DNA of 64,000 bases from assembly GCA_903834925.1 (NCBI GenBank), contig CAILLA010000128.1, positions 16,291 to 80,290 on the forward strand, read 5' to 3'. Made by a program: the position numbers and the translations under genes. Shown in pieces: positions 28,216 through 38,126 of the stretch. Source of the DNA: an uncultured Schlesneria sp. (GTDB lineage Bacteria > Planctomycetota > Planctomycetia > Planctomycetales > Planctomycetaceae). The notes below the pieces were generated by a model that searched no databases, had not been told where the DNA came from, and saw nothing but the letters and a program-made list of their open reading frames with translations. How positions within the stretch are numbered: position 1 is the first letter of the stretch; every line of letters starts with the position of its first letter.

Positions 28216-30105
28216 ATGCCAATTACGCTTGCAGTCCACGGACGAACGCCGATTACCGTTGGTGACGAGGAAATTTCGCTCGGTAGCGATCCTGGTTGTC
28301 AGGTATCGTTTGCCGATGTCGACGAGATCAAGCCAAACCATGCGGTCATTCGTGAAATTGGTGGTAAATGGCTGATCGAAGCTCGCGAGGCTGAATCTTT
28401 AGTTGTTGGCGATGCGAAACCCGCACGTATCCACTATTTAAAACCTGGAGACGTGATTCGTCTGACAGAGAATAGTCCCCCGGTCACATTTCAACCAATC
28501 GACGATATCCTTCCCGTGGCACTTGATCCCGACGTACCCTCAATGAGGTTGCTGCTCGACGACGACGATTCACCATTGTCTGGATCAATTCGGACCCGTC
28601 AGCCGCCATTGTCCGGAACAATCCCAGCGACGGGATCAGCCTCTTCGGGAAAATCAGGTGCGGTCAAACCGCCATCATCTGGAACGATACGGTCGGTGAA
28701 ATCACCAACGAATGGTGCTTCGCCCGCAAAACGATCGGACGCCAAAACCACTCAAGGAGCGAAGCGACCTGGTAGCAGTGGCCAGATCCCCGTTCGAAAG
28801 CCGAGTGAAGACGAAGTCGATGCAGATCTGCCAGTCCTCCGACGAACGTCTTCTTGGGATGACCTTCCCGAAGCGCCACGTCGCCGTCGCTCGAGCGATC
28901 AAGACGAAATGCAATGGATTATGATGATCGTCGGACGTTGTGTTGCCGGCGGTCTGGCCTTGCTCGTGCTGTGGCTTTTAACGAGTTTCCTCTGGAGAGC
29001 GCTCAGTCAACCGAATCTCAATGGCCTGCCAAGTGTCGATAATCAACAGAATCAGGAAACACCCGTTACCAACGTTGCTCCCGTTCCGGCAACTGTGCAG
29101 CCGCCATCGCGCCCCAAGCCCGCACCAATCGATAAACCGCAGGCAACAAAAGCGACGGAGAAAAACGAAAAGTCTGACGACCCGGTGCAGTCCGAAAAGA
29201 AGGATGGAGATGCATCAGATGATGATGACCCGATGGAAATGGAATCCAATCCATCAATGTCACAACCGGTCGAGAAGACTGCGTCAAGCGATGAATCTGA
29301 CGATACTTCCATGTCCCCTTTATTACAGACGACGGTAGACAGTCTTTACGCCATCATCCTTGAGGAACCAGATGGAAATGGCCAATGTCAAATTGGTACT
29401 GCCTGGGCTGCGTCTGACCGACATCTCGTTACTTCTGCATCCATCGCAACCATGATTGAGAAATACCGAAAGCAAAAACGAGTCGCTTTCGCGTATCAAC
29501 CAACCTCCAAGCGAAAGATTCCGATCAAGATTGTCCGGGTTCACGCCACATATCGGCAGGCAACCGAAGCGGCAGAAGAAGCTGCTGATCTTGCTCATGA
29601 AAAGAAGCTTGAAAACGCGCAAAAGATGCAGCTGCGTTACAATTTGGCCGTGCTCGACGTAAATCCCACTGACGCTCTTGAGACTCAGTTGCCGTTGTTT
29701 ACGCGACCTCTCAAGAACACCAAAGAGACTTCATTTACGATGGTCGGATTCCCCTTTGAAAACGAAGACGATGAATCGGGCAATTCGCTGACCTACAAGT
29801 CCGATATTGTTGGATCACCGAAGGAACGCCGCTCGAAAAAGCTGGCGGCTAAAATGGGAACAATGCCCAAGAATAGCAAAGAATTGGGTGTTACGGTTCA
29901 ATTCAGTACGACGGACGAGGATTGGTCTGGATGTCCAATCGTGAATAAGGATCACAAAGTGGTCGGCATTTACGGTGAGTTATCACAGCCAAAAGGAGCG
30001 AACGGAAAACGCCCGGCAAGGGAACGAGCGGTCGTCTCGATCCTTCACTTGTTGGAACTCGCTCCAGAAATCAATCTGCACCAGAAACGAATAAATGACG
30101 AGTGA
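28216..30105 (+). CDS. FHA - TM - degenerate trypsin-like domain protein
   Basis: 629 residues from ATG 28216 (purine-rich AAGAGA just upstream; the longer start at 28159 breaks the FHA start). Residues about 1-95 resemble an FHA domain, which binds phosphothreonine (ISLGSDPGCQVSFAD, KPNHAVIREIGGKWLIE). A low-complexity Ser/Pro linker follows, then one membrane helix (about 238-262), then an acidic Asp/Glu/Lys linker. Residues about 370-605 look like a chymotrypsin-fold protease with LVTSAS where LTNAH is expected (Ser409 for His), YNLAVLDV where DLAVLKV is expected (Asn476 for Asp) and WSGCPIVN keeping Ser571. It is probably a phospho-signal adaptor with an inactive protease domain. Confidence 0.78.
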   Translation: MPITLAVHGRTPITVGDEEISLGSDPGCQVSFADVDEIKPNHAVIREIGGKWLIEAREAESLVVGDAKPARIHYLKPGDVIRLTENSPPVTFQPIDDILPVALDPDVPSMRLLLDDDDSPLSGSIRTRQPPLSGTIPATGSASSGKSGAVKPPSSGTIRSVKSPTNGASPAKRSDAKTTQGAKRPGSSGQIPVRKPSEDEVDADLPVLRRTSSWDDLPEAPRRRRSSDQDEMQWIMMIVGRCVAGGLALLVLWLLTSFLWRALSQPNLNGLPSVDNQQNQETPVTNVAPVPATVQPPSRPKPAPIDKPQATKATEKNEKSDDPVQSEKKDGDASDDDDPMEMESNPSMSQPVEKTASSDESDDTSMSPLLQTTVDSLYAIILEEPDGNGQCQIGTAWAASDRHLVTSASIATMIEKYRKQKRVAFAYQPTSKRKIPIKIVRVHATYRQATEAAEEAADLAHEKKLENAQKMQLRYNLAVLDVNPTDALETQLPLFTRPLKNTKETSFTMVGFPFENEDDESGNSLTYKSDIVGSPKERRSKKLAAKMGTMPKNSKELGVTVQFSTTDEDWSGCPIVNKDHKVVGIYGELSQPKGANGKRPARERAVVSILHLLELAPEINLHQKRINDE

Positions 30106-30156
30106 ACGTTGTACCGCGGAGAAAAAGGCCCTTGCCACTTCATAAGCGGCTGACGA

Positions 30157-31110
30157 CTATCGGTTACAGTCACAGTTGACCGCCGGTTCAATCTGCTGAG
30201 AAAGGTTCATTCGTTGAATCCTTTCGATTCGTGAGGCCCCACATTTTTGGCAGTGAATAAACTGGGCGGCATTCCAGACATCCATAAAAACACGTGTCGT
30301 CGGGCTGATACCCCGAACGTATTCGAGACCTCGTTCCAGGATTTGCTCCATGCTTTGAATCCTCGGTCGTGAGAATTCACCCGATGCATGCAAGGTTTCC
30401 ATCAACCCGTTTCCGGCCCGCGTAGGGATCAGGCTGATGCAACTTGCTCCGATTCCTACGGCGTGCTTTATTGATTGAAAAGCCCATTCGATCCCCGATT
30501 CTTCGTCCAGCCCCGGTGGCTTCAACATCAAGAACGTTCTGACAGCGATCTGATTTTCGATTAGCATTCGAGCTGCTTTATCAAAGTCATCGACGGTCAT
30601 GCGTTTGTTGAGACTCGCCAGGATTGCTGGATGGATCGTCTCTAAACCGATGGCGACTTCGAGGTTTGTTCCGATCAAATCTCGAAATCGAAGGCATTGA
30701 TCGTCGGTAAATCGTGGGTGGTTCTCGACAATCACCGTTTTGAATGGCCTGACGCGTCTGGCAATTTCCGCATAATCTTCCCGAGGAATTGCCTGTGGAT
30801 CAAAAAAATTCCCTGCATTGTAGAGTTTTACGTGGCTTGCTGCCGGTAACCGCTCGCACGCGTAATCAATCTGAGCTGGTATTGCGCCGACCGGGACACG
30901 CTCATCCAGAGTATTTCGCCACAGATCACACATCGTACATCGAAAAGGGCATTCCCGGTTGGTGAGGAAAATCGTTAAGACATTATCAATCGTTCCGGTG
31001 GAAGATCGCTCTGGCTCGACGAGATAGGCATACGGTTTCCACGGGTCCATCGGATTTTTCCGAGACCGAACCGCGAGGACATCTCTGTCGGTAATTTGCG
31101 GCCACGGCAT
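30157..31110 (-). CDS. Radical SAM protein, RaSEA-like
   Basis: 317 residues. The iron-sulfur cluster motif CxxxCxxC appears as ECPFRCTMCDLW (about residues 53-64), followed by the strand KLYNAGNFFDPQ and, in the middle, GLETIHPAILASLNKRMT. The C-terminal part has extra cysteines in HCQKCGAS and NCDCN, suggesting a zinc or second metal site. The arrangement resembles the archaeosine radical SAM enzyme RaSEA and its bacterial relatives annotated TIGR01210-like; tRNA modification is possible but not shown. It is divergent from lnt. Confidence 0.82.
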   Translation of the reverse strand: MPWPQITDRDVLAVRSRKNPMDPWKPYAYLVEPERSSTGTIDNVLTIFLTNRECPFRCTMCDLWRNTLDERVPVGAIPAQIDYACERLPAASHVKLYNAGNFFDPQAIPREDYAEIARRVRPFKTVIVENHPRFTDDQCLRFRDLIGTNLEVAIGLETIHPAILASLNKRMTVDDFDKAARMLIENQIAVRTFLMLKPPGLDEESGIEWAFQSIKHAVGIGASCISLIPTRAGNGLMETLHASGEFSRPRIQSMEQILERGLEYVRGISPTTRVFMDVWNAAQFIHCQKCGASRIERIQRMNLSQQIEPAVNCDCNR

Positions 31111-31201
31111 CTGAAATCATTCTCCCTCAAACATCGGCTTCCCTGAATTGTCACATTGGACTAACTTAACCCGATCCAACAATCCAGGGAGGGAGTCGGA
31201 C

Positions 31202-33052
31202 ATGGCGACGGTCACAATGAACGAGACAAGGCACGAAACAGATCGGTCGGTTCGCGAGATTATCGCATCAGCTCGAATCGTCCGACAGAATACGAAGACT
31301 CGCGTTGGCGTGCGAGGTGCATTGGGAATGTCATTACTCTCGGGACTGTTGATGTGGCTTTGTTTCACGCCCGTCGATGCCAGTCCGCTTGCATGGCTGG
31401 CTCCATTACCATTGTTACTGCTTGTTCGAATCGAAGAGCGAACTCGCTGGATGTATGGCGCAATCTATGCCGGAAATGCTGCCAGCCAGCTCGCAATGCT
31501 GCAATGGATGCGTCTTGGTGATCCAACGATGTATATCGCGTGGGCAGCTCTTTCGTTCTATCTCGCCCTTTATTCTGTCGTCTTTGTAGCCGCTTCACGA
31601 ATCGCCGTTCATCGCTGGTCACTTCCACTCGTCGCCGTTGGGCCGATCGTTTGGACCGGCCTCGAATACCTGCGAGCACACTTGATGACCGGCTTTGCCT
31701 GGTACTTTCTTGGTCATTCACAATATCGCTGGCTGGAACTAATTCAGATCAGCGATCTCGTTGGAGCTTACGGCGTCAGTTTTGTAATCGTCACCTCAGC
31801 GGCGGCCCTGACGCTGCTGGTGCCTCACAACTGGTTAATTCGTCTCCGACTGGTTCTCCCGTCAACCGGGCCGATCACGGCCTCGGGTTTAAGTCTTTCG
31901 GATCTCGTCCAGGTCACTTTGGCATTCGGTGTATTCGCTTCTACACTGGGCTACGGCTATGCACGTCGCGCTCAAGCCGACTTTCAGCCGGGGCCACGAA
32001 TCGCATTGATTCAAGGAAATTTCGTCGCGTCATTGCGACAGGAACCTCCTTCTCACGACGATGTTTATCTGACGCACTTAAGGCTGAATTCCCGTGCTGT
32101 CAGGGAACAGGCACAAATCATAATCTGGCCCGAAGGAATGTTCCCCTGGCCGATGATGCTACCCGCCAATGATTTGACGAATGATGATCTGCGTCAACTT
32201 GTCCCCGGCGTAAAACCCGAGATGTGGCACGACAACACCGTGAGTTCGGTACTTCTCGAAGAAAGCCAGCGGTCTGGAGCGGCATTGATCTTTGGCATCA
32301 ATTCCGTTGAAGCCACAAAGAACAATATCGCTCAACACAATTCAGCGGTGTTCGTCAGACCTGATGTTGGAATTGCCGGCCGCTATGACAAGATGCATCT
32401 TGTCCCGTTCGGCGAGTACATTCCGCTTGTTGGAGTTCTCCCGTTCCTGAAGGCATTTTCTCCCTACAGCGAATCCAGCGGTATGGTGCCGGGGAAAGAA
32501 GCAGCCGTTTTCGAATACGGAAACTGGCGTCTGGCCCCAGTAATCTGTTTCGAGGATACTGTGCCACATCTCGTGCGACAGATCGTTGCGTCCGGGTCAG
32601 ATTCTGATCGAGGGAAGTCCATCGACATCCTGGTCAATTTAACCAACGACGGTTGGTTTCATGGCTCAAGTGAACTCGATCAACACTTGATAACGGCAGC
32701 GTTCCGTGCGGTCGAGTGCCGAACACCGCTGGTTCGAGCTGTCAATACCGGCATTTCCGCCGTGATTGATGGCGATGGGGCGATTCGCGAACCGGACCTG
32801 TTTATCGACGGAGACGTTCGCAAAAATTCCGAGAAGCCGCCACGAACCACCTCTCGTGATTCGAAAACCGGTGCGTGGCACAAACAGCTTAACGCCGCAC
32901 TCATTCATACCGTCCCTTTGGATGGTCGTCGCAGTCTTTACGTCCGTTATGGTGACTGGTTCGCCATGATTTGCATGTTGGCAACGTTCGCTGCCGCAGC
33001 GTCAATGTTTGTACCAAAACGTAATCAACAAGATTTGGTTGTGCCGGTTTAA
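31202..33052 (+). CDS. lnt: Apolipoprotein N-acyltransferase
   Basis: 616 residues from ATG 31202, fixed by the strong ribosome-binding site AGGGAGGGAG six bases upstream. The N-terminal half has about six membrane helices. The C-terminal half is a nitrilase-type amidohydrolase outside the membrane with all three catalytic residues: Glu311 in WPEG, Lys397 in [14 protein letters not shown], and Cys449 in VICFED. It adds the third acyl chain to lipoproteins, using phospholipid. An N-terminal extension of about 40 charged residues and a long inserted loop near residue 550 make it longer than the usual 500-520. Confidence 0.95.
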   Translation: MATVTMNETRHETDRSVREIIASARIVRQNTKTRVGVRGALGMSLLSGLLMWLCFTPVDASPLAWLAPLPLLLLVRIEERTRWMYGAIYAGNAASQLAMLQWMRLGDPTMYIAWAALSFYLALYSVVFVAASRIAVHRWSLPLVAVGPIVWTGLEYLRAHLMTGFAWYFLGHSQYRWLELIQISDLVGAYGVSFVIVTSAAALTLLVPHNWLIRLRLVLPSTGPITASGLSLSDLVQVTLAFGVFASTLGYGYARRAQADFQPGPRIALIQGNFVASLRQEPPSHDDVYLTHLRLNSRAVREQAQIIIWPEGMFPWPMMLPANDLTNDDLRQLVPGVKPEMWHDNTVSSVLLEESQRSGAALIFGINSVEATKNNIAQHNSAVFVRPDVGIAGRYDKMHLVPFGEYIPLVGVLPFLKAFSPYSESSGMVPGKEAAVFEYGNWRLAPVICFEDTVPHLVRQIVASGSDSDRGKSIDILVNLTNDGWFHGSSELDQHLITAAFRAVECRTPLVRAVNTGISAVIDGDGAIREPDLFIDGDVRKNSEKPPRTTSRDSKTGAWHKQLNAALIHTVPLDGRRSLYVRYGDWFAMICMLATFAAAASMFVPKRNQQDLVVPV

Positions 33053-33148
33053 TCATCAGTTCCCTGCACAAGCATTGCCCACTTAAAGAAAGTAACGCGT
33101 GATCACGTCAAATCCTCAACCATGAGGTTTTGATGAAGATTCATTGAA

Positions 33149-33166
33149 CCATCGTCATCACGATGG
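33149..33166. other. Perfect 7-bp hairpin
   Basis: CCATCGT, loop CATC, ACGATGG, about 100 bases after the lnt stop. There is no T-run, so it is not a classical terminator. It may be an mRNA 3'-end structure. Confidence 0.35.
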
Positions 33167-33279
33167 CCGGAACCGTCTCAAGTCGCTAACGTGACACCGA
33201 GATTGTCATGTCCCGGTCGCACAATCGATGTTGGCCCCGATATGGCGCGGATATTTTTCGCCTTCAGGGGATAAACGCG

Positions 33280-35784
33280 ATGCGACGACGCTCGTTTCAG
33301 TTAGCAATCATTCTTGCCACAGCGGCTATCGGATCGGCTTGGCCAAGTTTTGGACAAGAACCTCCCGTTGCCAAAACGATCTGGCCGGGCCTCATGCGCG
33401 ATGGTACGGTCCTGTTACCGAACGGCTGGTCGATCAAAGCGGCTGGACGTCAGTCTCGACTGGGTGATCTCCCGGTTCTTGCGGAACTGCACCCAACCGA
33501 CTCTGTGATTGCCGTTTTGCATGCCGGGTACGGCGAACACGAAGTCGTAACCGTCGATGCGAATAGTGGCAAGGTAATTGGCCGAATTTCGATGCCGGAA
33601 ACGTTCGCTGGCCTCGTCTGGGCTCGCGACGGGAAATCGCTATTCGTAGGAGGCGGGTGGGATGACGTCATCTATCGATTCGATTACGCGGATGGATTGC
33701 TGTCGCATCAAGTGAAGATCGGCTACCCGAAACCGCTTGGTGATCGGCAACGTCGAACACCAGCAGGCTTGGTGCTCTCAAAGGATGGACAGACAATCTG
33801 GGTGGCGAATGTCATTGGCAATACCGTCGCCAAGTTCAAAACGAGCGACGGTACGCTCGATAGCGAATGGACACTCACCAAGGATTCCTACCCTTATGGG
33901 CTGGTATTGGATGAGTCCCGCAATCGGCTTTATGTCAGTCTTTGGGGTAAAGCCCAAGTCGCCGTCATCGATAGTCGATCGGGCGAAATCCAGGCGAGCT
34001 GGAAATCGGAAGAACATCCCAACGAAATGCTTTTGGCCCGCGACGGAAGTGTATTGTACGTCGCCAACGCGAATCGAAACTCAGTTTCTGTCTTTAATAC
34101 TGAGTTGGGAAAAGCGGTCGAAGTTATTGGAACGGCCATCGACCCCCGAGCACCCAGCGGCAGTACTCCCAGTTCGCTTTCCCTGACATCCGATGAATCG
34201 GTCTTGTTCATCGCGAACTCAAATACGAATAACCTCGCTGTCATAAACGTTAAAGAGCTTGGAGCCAGCACACCGCTCGGGTTCATCCCTACTGGCTGGC
34301 ATCCGACATCCGTTCGACTTTCCCACGACAATAAAACAATCTATGTTCTGAATGGCAAAGGTCAGTCGTCCAAGGCAAACCGCGACGGGCCGAACCCGCT
34401 GGCAAAAGGGGATCGGCTGCGAGACTACATTGGTGGCCTGTTCCATGGGACACTATCGATCATCCCGATGCCCGGCCCACAGGAAATGGCGGCCTATTCC
34501 AAGACTGTTTATGATTGCAGTCCGCTCAAACGCGAAGATCCCACTGCAGTCGTCGGTGACACTGCACCCGGTAACCCAATTCCAGCAAAAGTCGGTGAGC
34601 CCTCTCCCATCACTCATTGCGTCTATATCATCAAAGAAAACCGGACATATGACCAGGTTTTCGGAGACATCCCGGAAGGAAACGGCGAGCCAAGCATTTG
34701 TCTGTTCCCCGAATCCATCACTCCAAACCATCACGCCTTGGCCAAGGAATTCGTGTTGCTCGACAACTTCTACGTCGATGGCGAAGTCAGCGCCGATGGA
34801 CACGAATGGACCATGGGAGCTTACGCCAGCGACTACGTCGAACGAACCTGGCCACTCAGTTACCGAGGCGATCGTCGGGTTCCGTATCCCTCGGAAGGAG
34901 CACTGGAAATCGCTCGTCCTTTCGGCGGCTACCTCTGGGATCGTGCCGCTGAAAAAGGTGTCACTTACCGTAGCTACGGCGAATTCACGCAGAACGGAGC
35001 GACTCCCGCCGATCCTGGTGTGACTAAGATCAAGACTCTTGAGGGTCACTTTGATCCCTTATTTCGCAGCTACGATCTCAATTACCCCGACGTGCTTCGA
35101 GCCGAGCGTTTCCTGACGGAGCTCGCAGAGTTCGAGAAAGCCGGAGAAATGCCGAAATTGATCGTGATGCGGCTTCCTAACGATCATACGTCTGGAACCA
35201 GGCCCGGCAGTCCGACCCCGACAGCCTATGTCGCCGATAACGATTTGGCGTTGGGACGAGTCGTTGAGGGACTTTCGAAAAGTCAGTTCTGGAAATCGAT
35301 GGCAATTTTTGTGGTCGAGGATGATGCCCAGAACGGTTCAGACCACGTCGATGCTCATCGGACAATCGCCTTCGCCATCAGTCCCTACATCAAGCGACAT
35401 TCCGTCGACTCAACGATGTACAGCACGTCGTCGATGCTGAGAACAATGGAATTGTGCCTTGGTCTTGAGCCGATGAGTCAATTCGATGCCGCTGCACGGC
35501 CCATGTCGAACGCATTCACAGACAAACCCGATTTGACTCCGTTCATTCATCGGCCCGCGACGTTCGATTTGAACGAGAAAAACCTGGCATCAGCGTGGGG
35601 AGCCGATGCCTCCATGAATCTTGATCTGGAAATCGAAGACCGAGCTGACGATCTGGTCTTTAACGAAATTATCTGGAAAGCGGTCAAAGGTCCAGATTCA
35701 GAAATGCCCCCGCCAGTTCGAGCCGCCTTTGTCTTCCCCACCCCTAAGCACGACGATGACGACGACGAAGATGCCGATGATTGA
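33280..35784 (+). CDS. YVTN-type propeller fused to phosphoesterase domain
   Basis: 834 residues from ATG 33280 (AGGGG ten bases upstream; ATG 33208 would place 24 residues before the signal). After the signal peptide a seven-bladed YVTN/lactonase-like propeller spans about 40-390 (LFVGGGWDDVIYRFD, VWVANVIGNTVAKF-type blades, VLYVANANRNSVSVFN). The PF04185 phosphoesterase domain follows (about 430-760): VYIIKENRTYDQVFGD, DNFYVDGEVSADGHEWTMG, MRLPNDHTSG and VDAHRTIAFAISPY. This domain family includes phospholipase C and acid phosphatases. The C-terminus ends in KHDDDDDEDADD. It is exported; the substrate is unknown. Confidence 0.88.
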   Translation: MRRRSFQLAIILATAAIGSAWPSFGQEPPVAKTIWPGLMRDGTVLLPNGWSIKAAGRQSRLGDLPVLAELHPTDSVIAVLHAGYGEHEVVTVDANSGKVIGRISMPETFAGLVWARDGKSLFVGGGWDDVIYRFDYADGLLSHQVKIGYPKPLGDRQRRTPAGLVLSKDGQTIWVANVIGNTVAKFKTSDGTLDSEWTLTKDSYPYGLVLDESRNRLYVSLWGKAQVAVIDSRSGEIQASWKSEEHPNEMLLARDGSVLYVANANRNSVSVFNTELGKAVEVIGTAIDPRAPSGSTPSSLSLTSDESVLFIANSNTNNLAVINVKELGASTPLGFIPTGWHPTSVRLSHDNKTIYVLNGKGQSSKANRDGPNPLAKGDRLRDYIGGLFHGTLSIIPMPGPQEMAAYSKTVYDCSPLKREDPTAVVGDTAPGNPIPAKVGEPSPITHCVYIIKENRTYDQVFGDIPEGNGEPSICLFPESITPNHHALAKEFVLLDNFYVDGEVSADGHEWTMGAYASDYVERTWPLSYRGDRRVPYPSEGALEIARPFGGYLWDRAAEKGVTYRSYGEFTQNGATPADPGVTKIKTLEGHFDPLFRSYDLNYPDVLRAERFLTELAEFEKAGEMPKLIVMRLPNDHTSGTRPGSPTPTAYVADNDLALGRVVEGLSKSQFWKSMAIFVVEDDAQNGSDHVDAHRTIAFAISPYIKRHSVDSTMYSTSSMLRTMELCLGLEPMSQFDAAARPMSNAFTDKPDLTPFIHRPATFDLNEKNLASAWGADASMNLDLEIEDRADDLVFNEIIWKAVKGPDSEMPPPVRAAFVFPTPKHDDDDDEDADD

Positions 35785-35812
35785 GGTACGAAGATCGCGT
35801 AGTCAACGTAGT

Positions 35813-35829
35813 GGCGGCTTCCAGCCGCC
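35813..35829. repeat. GGCGGCT/AGCCGCC hairpin
   Basis: Perfect 7-bp GC stem with loop TCC, 28 bases after the phosphoesterase stop. The flanks GTAGTGG and GCG match the repeat at 57251-57271 (GTAGCGGAGGCTTCC...). Both belong to one dispersed family. No T-run follows. Confidence 0.7.
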
Positions 35830-35910
35830 GCGTCCAGATCTGATGAAACGCCCAAACTGGCAACGGGAAATGTCGTTGCCGTTATCATCGGAATTCCGGT
35901 AGTCGAAACT

Positions 35911-36016
35911 AAGGGTGCCACGGTTTTGGAGTCCTCCACAAGGCCGTGTCTTCATAGGTCTCTAACACGTCCCAAGAGCACGGCCTTACCGAAGACGGTA
36001 AAACCGTGGCACCCTT
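35911..36016. mobile_element. 106-base MITE-like element with perfect 17-base inverted ends
   Basis: Ends AAGGGTGCCACGGTTTT (35911-35927) and AAAACCGTGGCACCCTT (36000-36016) are perfect inverse complements. The inside includes ACAAGGCCGTGTCTT and AAGAGCACGGCCTTACCG, shared with the right-edge copy at 63852. No protein is encoded and I see no clear target duplication. The left end of the same family recurs at 63852, and related GTGCCAC ends occur at 10507 and 13574. Confidence 0.75.
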
Positions 36017-36177
36017 TCCACGAATTTCTGTTCCGAATGCACTTAGCCCCCAGCAACCCAACCATCACATCTTCAGGTAGTTTCATCAGCACCCGCCGAG
36101 CCCTCCCGGCCACTACGCGCGAACGATTATCCTATTCTGAACTCGTCGTGCGACGCGCATCAACCGGCTGCGCCGGT

Positions 36178-38001
36178 TTAGTTCGATTCGGACTCCGATT
36201 CTGACTTTTCCGCTGGTATCGATTCCGCCACCGGCAATTCAAAGCAGGCCATTTCTTCGGCGTTGCGGATGAACAGTTTTCCGTGCGCGATGACGGGATG
36301 ATTCCAGGTCTTTCCCTCAATCGCTTTGATTTTTGCGATCTCCTCATGCGTTTCTGGTTTGGCCGCGACAAGTGCCACTTCGCCTGTCTCTGTCAAAATG
36401 AGCAGTTGCTGGTCGTCTGCCAGAAGCAGGACCTGGCCGTTGCCATAACCACGAGCTCGCCATTTGATCTTTCCATCGGCCAGGCTAACACACATGAAGA
36501 CACTGCCATCGAATCCATAAAGGTAGTCACCCGATACAACAAGATCGTTGTAGTAAGGCTTGATCGATTTCGTGGTCCAAAGTTCCTCTACATTCCACTT
36601 GTCGCCGTCACGGGTGACGTGCAGACGTCGCGTTCCCCCCGCCATGCCTGTTCCAAGAAGCACATCCGTGTCGCTCAGAACCGTTGGCTGAACAACTCGA
36701 GCTTGTTCCACCGGCCATTCGTTTTTCCAGAAGACGACTCCTGATCCGGGGTCAAATGAGAACAGCCCAGTGTTCGTGGCAATCAGCAATTGCTCAACCT
36801 CCCCAATCCTGGCGGCTTGAGTCGAACAATAACTTTGCAAGCCTTCGCCAGACGACCAGGCCAGCTTGCCCGAGTCGATGTGATACGCCAGAACAGCCTT
36901 ACCGTCCGGTCCACCGGCATAGACGGACACGAGATCTTGAAGCACAAATGGCGAGCTGGAAAATCCCCACTGAGGGATCTTTGCCTGGGAATCGGCGGCA
37001 ATGTCGGCCCCCCAGTAAAGTTTTCCAGTGGCCGCATTCAGACAATTAAGCCGTCCATTGGCACCCATCGCATAAATCCGTCCCTCATGAAACGTCGGAG
37101 TTGCCCGAGGACCCGGACCTGCAACGACTTCTTCAAATCGAGTCGTGTCGCGATGAGACCAGACCTCTTCACCGTTGTCAGCGTCATAACAAATCACAAA
37201 TTCGTCTTCGCCACGCTGCTCTTGCGTGAACAGTCGGTTACCAACCACGGCAAACGATGACCAACCTGGTCCAACCCGATGTCGCCACAACTCGCGCGGC
37301 GGCACTTTTTCCCAATCGCTCCGAATCCTGACCCCGTCCAGTTGACCATTTCGCTGCGGACCGCGAAAGCCCGACCAATCACCCTCGCTTAACGTCAGGT
37401 CGGCAATCGAAGCAGATTCGATGGACGAGGATGGCTTCGATACCGTCTTCAATTCTGATAACAGTTTTGCTTCAGGAGTGGGGGTCCATTTCCAATTGAT
37501 GTTTGATGTGAAACTACCGTCCATGCCGTCGACACGAAGCAAAGAGTAATAAGCACCGACCGCCAGGAAACTCAGCAGCAGACCAATCCTGCGAACAGGC
37601 CAGGCCAGCGTCCAGCTTAGTATTAACCAACCGACCCAAATCAAAGCCACCACCGGCAACGCATACATGATCAGTGCCATCGGGGGAAAATTTTTCCCCG
37701 CAATTTTCATGGTCGCGGCGGCGACCGTCAGAAACGCTCCCACTCCCAGCAATCGATCGCCCCACCGCAAGCGGCTGCCAAACAACCACCAAAGATTCAG
37801 TAGCAACGTGACGATCATCGGGGCAATGATGAGACCACCAAAGAATTTCGAAGGAGCTGGTTCGCCGGTCGACGCCCAGACGCGAGCCACCCCGAGTGCC
37901 GCCAGGATCACGATCGCTGGCCAGAGGCGAAGTCGATTTCGGTCAACTTCTTTCGGCAATTCCGTGGGAATGGAATCGACTTGCGTTACAACCTCACTCA
38001 T
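36178..38001 (-). CDS. PQQ-like beta-propeller membrane protein
   Basis: 607 residues from ATG 38001, chosen because AAGGGTGAG lies 8 bases upstream. The first 180 residues have about five membrane helices (LWPAIVILAALGVARV, FFGGLIIAPMIVTLLLNLWW and others). The rest is an outer PQQ-binding-like propeller whose blades end in patterns such as GEEVWSHRD, GKLYWGADI, GKLAWSSGE and GKIKWRARG. FRGPQRNGQLDGVRI is the usual opening of planctomycete PQQ-like proteins. No cofactor residues are certain, so an enzyme role is unproven; many such proteins are scaffolds. Confidence 0.88.
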   Translation of the reverse strand: MSEVVTQVDSIPTELPKEVDRNRLRLWPAIVILAALGVARVWASTGEPAPSKFFGGLIIAPMIVTLLLNLWWLFGSRLRWGDRLLGVGAFLTVAAATMKIAGKNFPPMALIMYALPVVALIWVGWLILSWTLAWPVRRIGLLLSFLAVGAYYSLLRVDGMDGSFTSNINWKWTPTPEAKLLSELKTVSKPSSSIESASIADLTLSEGDWSGFRGPQRNGQLDGVRIRSDWEKVPPRELWRHRVGPGWSSFAVVGNRLFTQEQRGEDEFVICYDADNGEEVWSHRDTTRFEEVVAGPGPRATPTFHEGRIYAMGANGRLNCLNAATGKLYWGADIAADSQAKIPQWGFSSSPFVLQDLVSVYAGGPDGKAVLAYHIDSGKLAWSSGEGLQSYCSTQAARIGEVEQLLIATNTGLFSFDPGSGVVFWKNEWPVEQARVVQPTVLSDTDVLLGTGMAGGTRRLHVTRDGDKWNVEELWTTKSIKPYYNDLVVSGDYLYGFDGSVFMCVSLADGKIKWRARGYGNGQVLLLADDQQLLILTETGEVALVAAKPETHEEIAKIKAIEGKTWNHPVIAHGKLFIRNAEEMACFELPVAESIPAEKSESESESN

Positions 38002-38126
38002 GGAACACTCACCCTTATCAATGTGTATCGGGTTATTTTGAAGCGAAGACGACAAAGGATGAAAGTTGCCCCGTGTCGATTAACCAGCACAGGGGAGTTG
38101 TCTTCGTTTTACGAGGGAAATTCAAT

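Larger units (their letters stand above)
35785..36177. other. Intergenic stretch between convergent genes with two repeat types
   Basis: 393 bases. Contains the GGCGGCT-TCC-AGCCGCC hairpin (35813-35829) just after the phosphoesterase stop and the 106-base inverted-repeat element (35911-36016). Both could terminate transcription from either side. No gene is seen. Confidence 0.6.
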
